From: JABILX01 sp041648305
Lineage (GTDB): Bacteria; Patescibacteriota; Gracilibacteria; UBA1369; LOWO2-01-FULL-3
Assembly (NCBI GenBank): GCA_041648305.1
Contig: JBAZPI010000027.1
Coordinates: 1 to 12,833, forward strand
DNA length: 12,833 nt
Reading direction: 5' to 3'
Made by a program: the position numbers and the translations under genes. Below the pieces are notes generated by a model. It worked only from the letters and a program-made list of their open reading frames with translations, was not told the origin of the DNA and did not search any database. Shown here piece after piece: positions 12,111-12,833 of the stretch (positions are counted from its first letter, which is position 1; each line of letters opens with the position of its first letter).

Positions 12111-12136
12111 CGACAGAAAGCGTAGCGATTCTGTCG
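12111..12136 (+). terminator. Stem-loop directly after tRNA-Glu
   Basis: CGACAGAA (12111-12118) pairs with TTCTGTCG (12129-12136). Inside it GC-GTA-GC (12120-12126) forms a second short stem with a GTA triloop, separated by small bulges. Its position one base after the CCA suggests a role in 3' end formation or termination, although only a few Ts follow. The 3' arm CTGTCG occurs again at 12191-12196, after repeat copy 2. Confidence 0.55.
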
Positions 12137-12271
12137 CAATTTCTATATACCCCCCTAAAGGGGGGCAGGGGGGCAGACGCCGAAGGCGTCCTGTCGCAAT
12201 TTCTATATACCCCCCTAAAGGGGGGCAAGGGGGGCAGACGCCGAAGGCGTCAGGACGCAGTCCTATCGCAA
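12131..12271. repeat. C6/G6 hairpin repeat, tandem copies 2 and 3
   Basis: Two nearly identical units, 12131-12190 (60 bases) and 12191-12251 (61 bases), differ by one inserted A. Each reads CTGTCGCAATTTCTATATA, then CCCCCC-TAAA-GGGGGG, a second G6 run, and GACGCC-GAA-GGCGTC. After copy 3 a further mini-hairpin AGGAC-GCA-GTCCT (12252-12264) leads to CTATCGCAA (12263-12271), a variant of the CTGTCGCAA that starts each unit. Copy 1 upstream of the tRNA shares the hairpin core but has different flanks. Confidence 0.88.
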
Positions 12272-12276
12272 CAAGG

Positions 12277-12305
12277 TTGGTTTTTTCCAAGCTAAGAGTT
12301 AAAAT
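12277..12305 (+). promoter_or_regulatory. Weak promoter candidate for the last gene
   Basis: TTGGTT (12277-12282) is followed after 17 bases by TAAAAT (12300-12305). The -10 box is good (5 of 6), the -35 box poor (3 of 6). The start would lie near 12312, about 28 bases before the ATG at 12340. Confidence 0.35.
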
Positions 12306-12339
12306 GCCACTCAGACATTAAACCCCTCACAATTTTCCT

Positions 12340-12833
12340 ATGAAAAAATTCGCGTGCCTGACAATTTTCGCCCTCTTATTCCAACTTCTCCTTCCAATTC
12401 AATTGGCTTCAGCGCAAGAACCGCTCCACGAGATCACCTCAGTCTCCACCACCGAAATTACTCCAGGCGAAACAATCCTTACAATCACAGGAACAGGATT
12501 CGGCAGCCCATTCAACTCGGAGAACAATCAAATCTGTTTTGGAGCAAATGACTGCCGCGATGCGTCAGACCTGAACGACTACCTTCAAGCCTGGAGCGAC
12601 ACCGAAGCCACCCTCTTAGTTCCCGAAGACATAACCGCCACCCCAAGCACAATTCTATTAAAAGTGTATTTCTACGACACCCAAACTTTCGACTATATTG
12701 AAAGCCCCGGACAGTACACAATCGCGGAAGAACCAGAGCCAGAGCCGGAGCCCGAAGATGAAGGCATCGTAATCTACATAGGAGAAGGCTGCCCGTACTG
12801 CGAACACGTCCAAAGCTATATCGCTGAAAACAA
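12340..12833 (+). CDS. Secreted protein: signal peptide, IPT/TIG-like domain, CPYC thioredoxin/glutaredoxin-type domain (3' end outside window)
   Basis: The frame is open from the ATG at 12340 to the window end (164 full codons). Residues 1-25 are a signal peptide (MKKFACLTIFALLFQLLLPI, likely cleavage after ASA). Residues about 28-128 look like an IPT/TIG immunoglobulin-type domain: ITSVSTTEITPGETILTITGTGFG (31-54) is its usual opening, and LLVPEDITATPSTILLKVYF a later strand region. They contain cysteines at 66 and 72. A linker of repeated Glu-Pro (130-139) leads to IVIYIGEGCPYCEHVQSYI (143-161). There a beta strand and a C-P-Y-C motif match the active site of glutaredoxins and related thioredoxin-fold proteins. 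The domain is cut off by the window. Its product is probably an exported thiol-disulfide protein. No Shine-Dalgarno is seen. Confidence 0.85.
   Translation, partial: MKKFACLTIFALLFQLLLPIQLASAQEPLHEITSVSTTEITPGETILTITGTGFGSPFNSENNQICFGANDCRDASDLNDYLQAWSDTEATLLVPEDITATPSTILLKVYFYDTQTFDYIESPGQYTIAEEPEPEPEPEDEGIVIYIGEGCPYCEHVQSYIAEN

Noticed and set aside
11896..12264. CRISPR array
   Set aside because: Two tandem units with no unique spacers and one separate copy; the units are themselves hairpin-rich and the spacing does not fit.
11965..12321. Open reading frame of 118 residues on the + strand with repeated YPPKGGQGG peptides, and the 73-residue frame opposite (12069-12290)
   Set aside because: It starts at a TTG that is part of a promoter and runs through the tRNA and the hairpin repeats. 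The peptide repetition is only translated repeat DNA.
1..12833. Genetic code with UGA as glycine
   Set aside because: All recognisable genes are complete with TGA as stop, and conserved glycines use GGN codons.

Overview
The window looks like a chromosomal segment of a candidate-phyla-radiation (Patescibacteria) bacterium, perhaps close to Peregrinibacteria. The evidence is indirect. It has an archaeal-type AMP phosphorylase and ribose-1,5-bisphosphate isomerase next to acetate-forming genes. Genes are tightly packed and almost none has a Shine-Dalgarno sequence. The YidC is divergent, and several surface proteins have unusual domain orders. The standard code fits: every recognisable gene stays intact with TGA read as stop, although none of the 14 visible stops is TGA (10 TAA, 4 TAG).

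Region 1 (1-4683, + strand) is a metabolic operon: phosphotransacetylase (5' end outside the window), acetate kinase, AMP phosphorylase, ribose-1,5-bisphosphate isomerase and a zinc cytidine/dCMP-type deaminase. The first pair makes ATP from acetyl-CoA. The second pair turns nucleoside monophosphates into ribulose-1,5-bisphosphate. No RuBisCO lies in the window, so the fate of that product is not visible.

Region 2 (4686-8059, - strand) holds three genes: a secreted or membrane-anchored protein of unknown function, a 698-residue transmembrane protein with a degenerate PP2C-like cytoplasmic domain and a propeller-like exterior, and a probable 43-residue protein. All three have recognisable sigma70-type promoters. 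The 377-base gap at 5277-5653 is full of perfect palindromes, including a 135-base structure with a long outer stem and two palindromic arms.

Region 3 (8064-11843, + strand) is the conserved rpmH-rnpA-yidC-jag block, followed by a three-SLH/RlpA fusion and a small FtsL-like membrane coiled-coil protein. It diverges from region 2 through back-to-back promoters separated by a 14-base tandem repeat.

Region 4 (11844-12339) carries tRNA-Glu(UUC) with an encoded CCA, flanked by three copies of a C6/G6 hairpin repeat and several mini-hairpins with GNA loops. The repeat is bordered by copies of the 3' arm of the hairpin before it. The window ends in the 5' part of a secreted protein with an IPT/TIG-like domain and a CPYC thioredoxin/glutaredoxin-type motif.

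Across the window the + strand is visibly richer in A and C than in T and G, whichever strand is coding. This suggests replication-strand asymmetry, with the + strand probably the lagging one. The most interesting items are the repeat/hairpin system around tRNA-Glu, the two-armed palindrome at 5521-5655, the pseudo-PP2C/propeller protein, and the tandem-repeat candidate operators at the divergent promoters.
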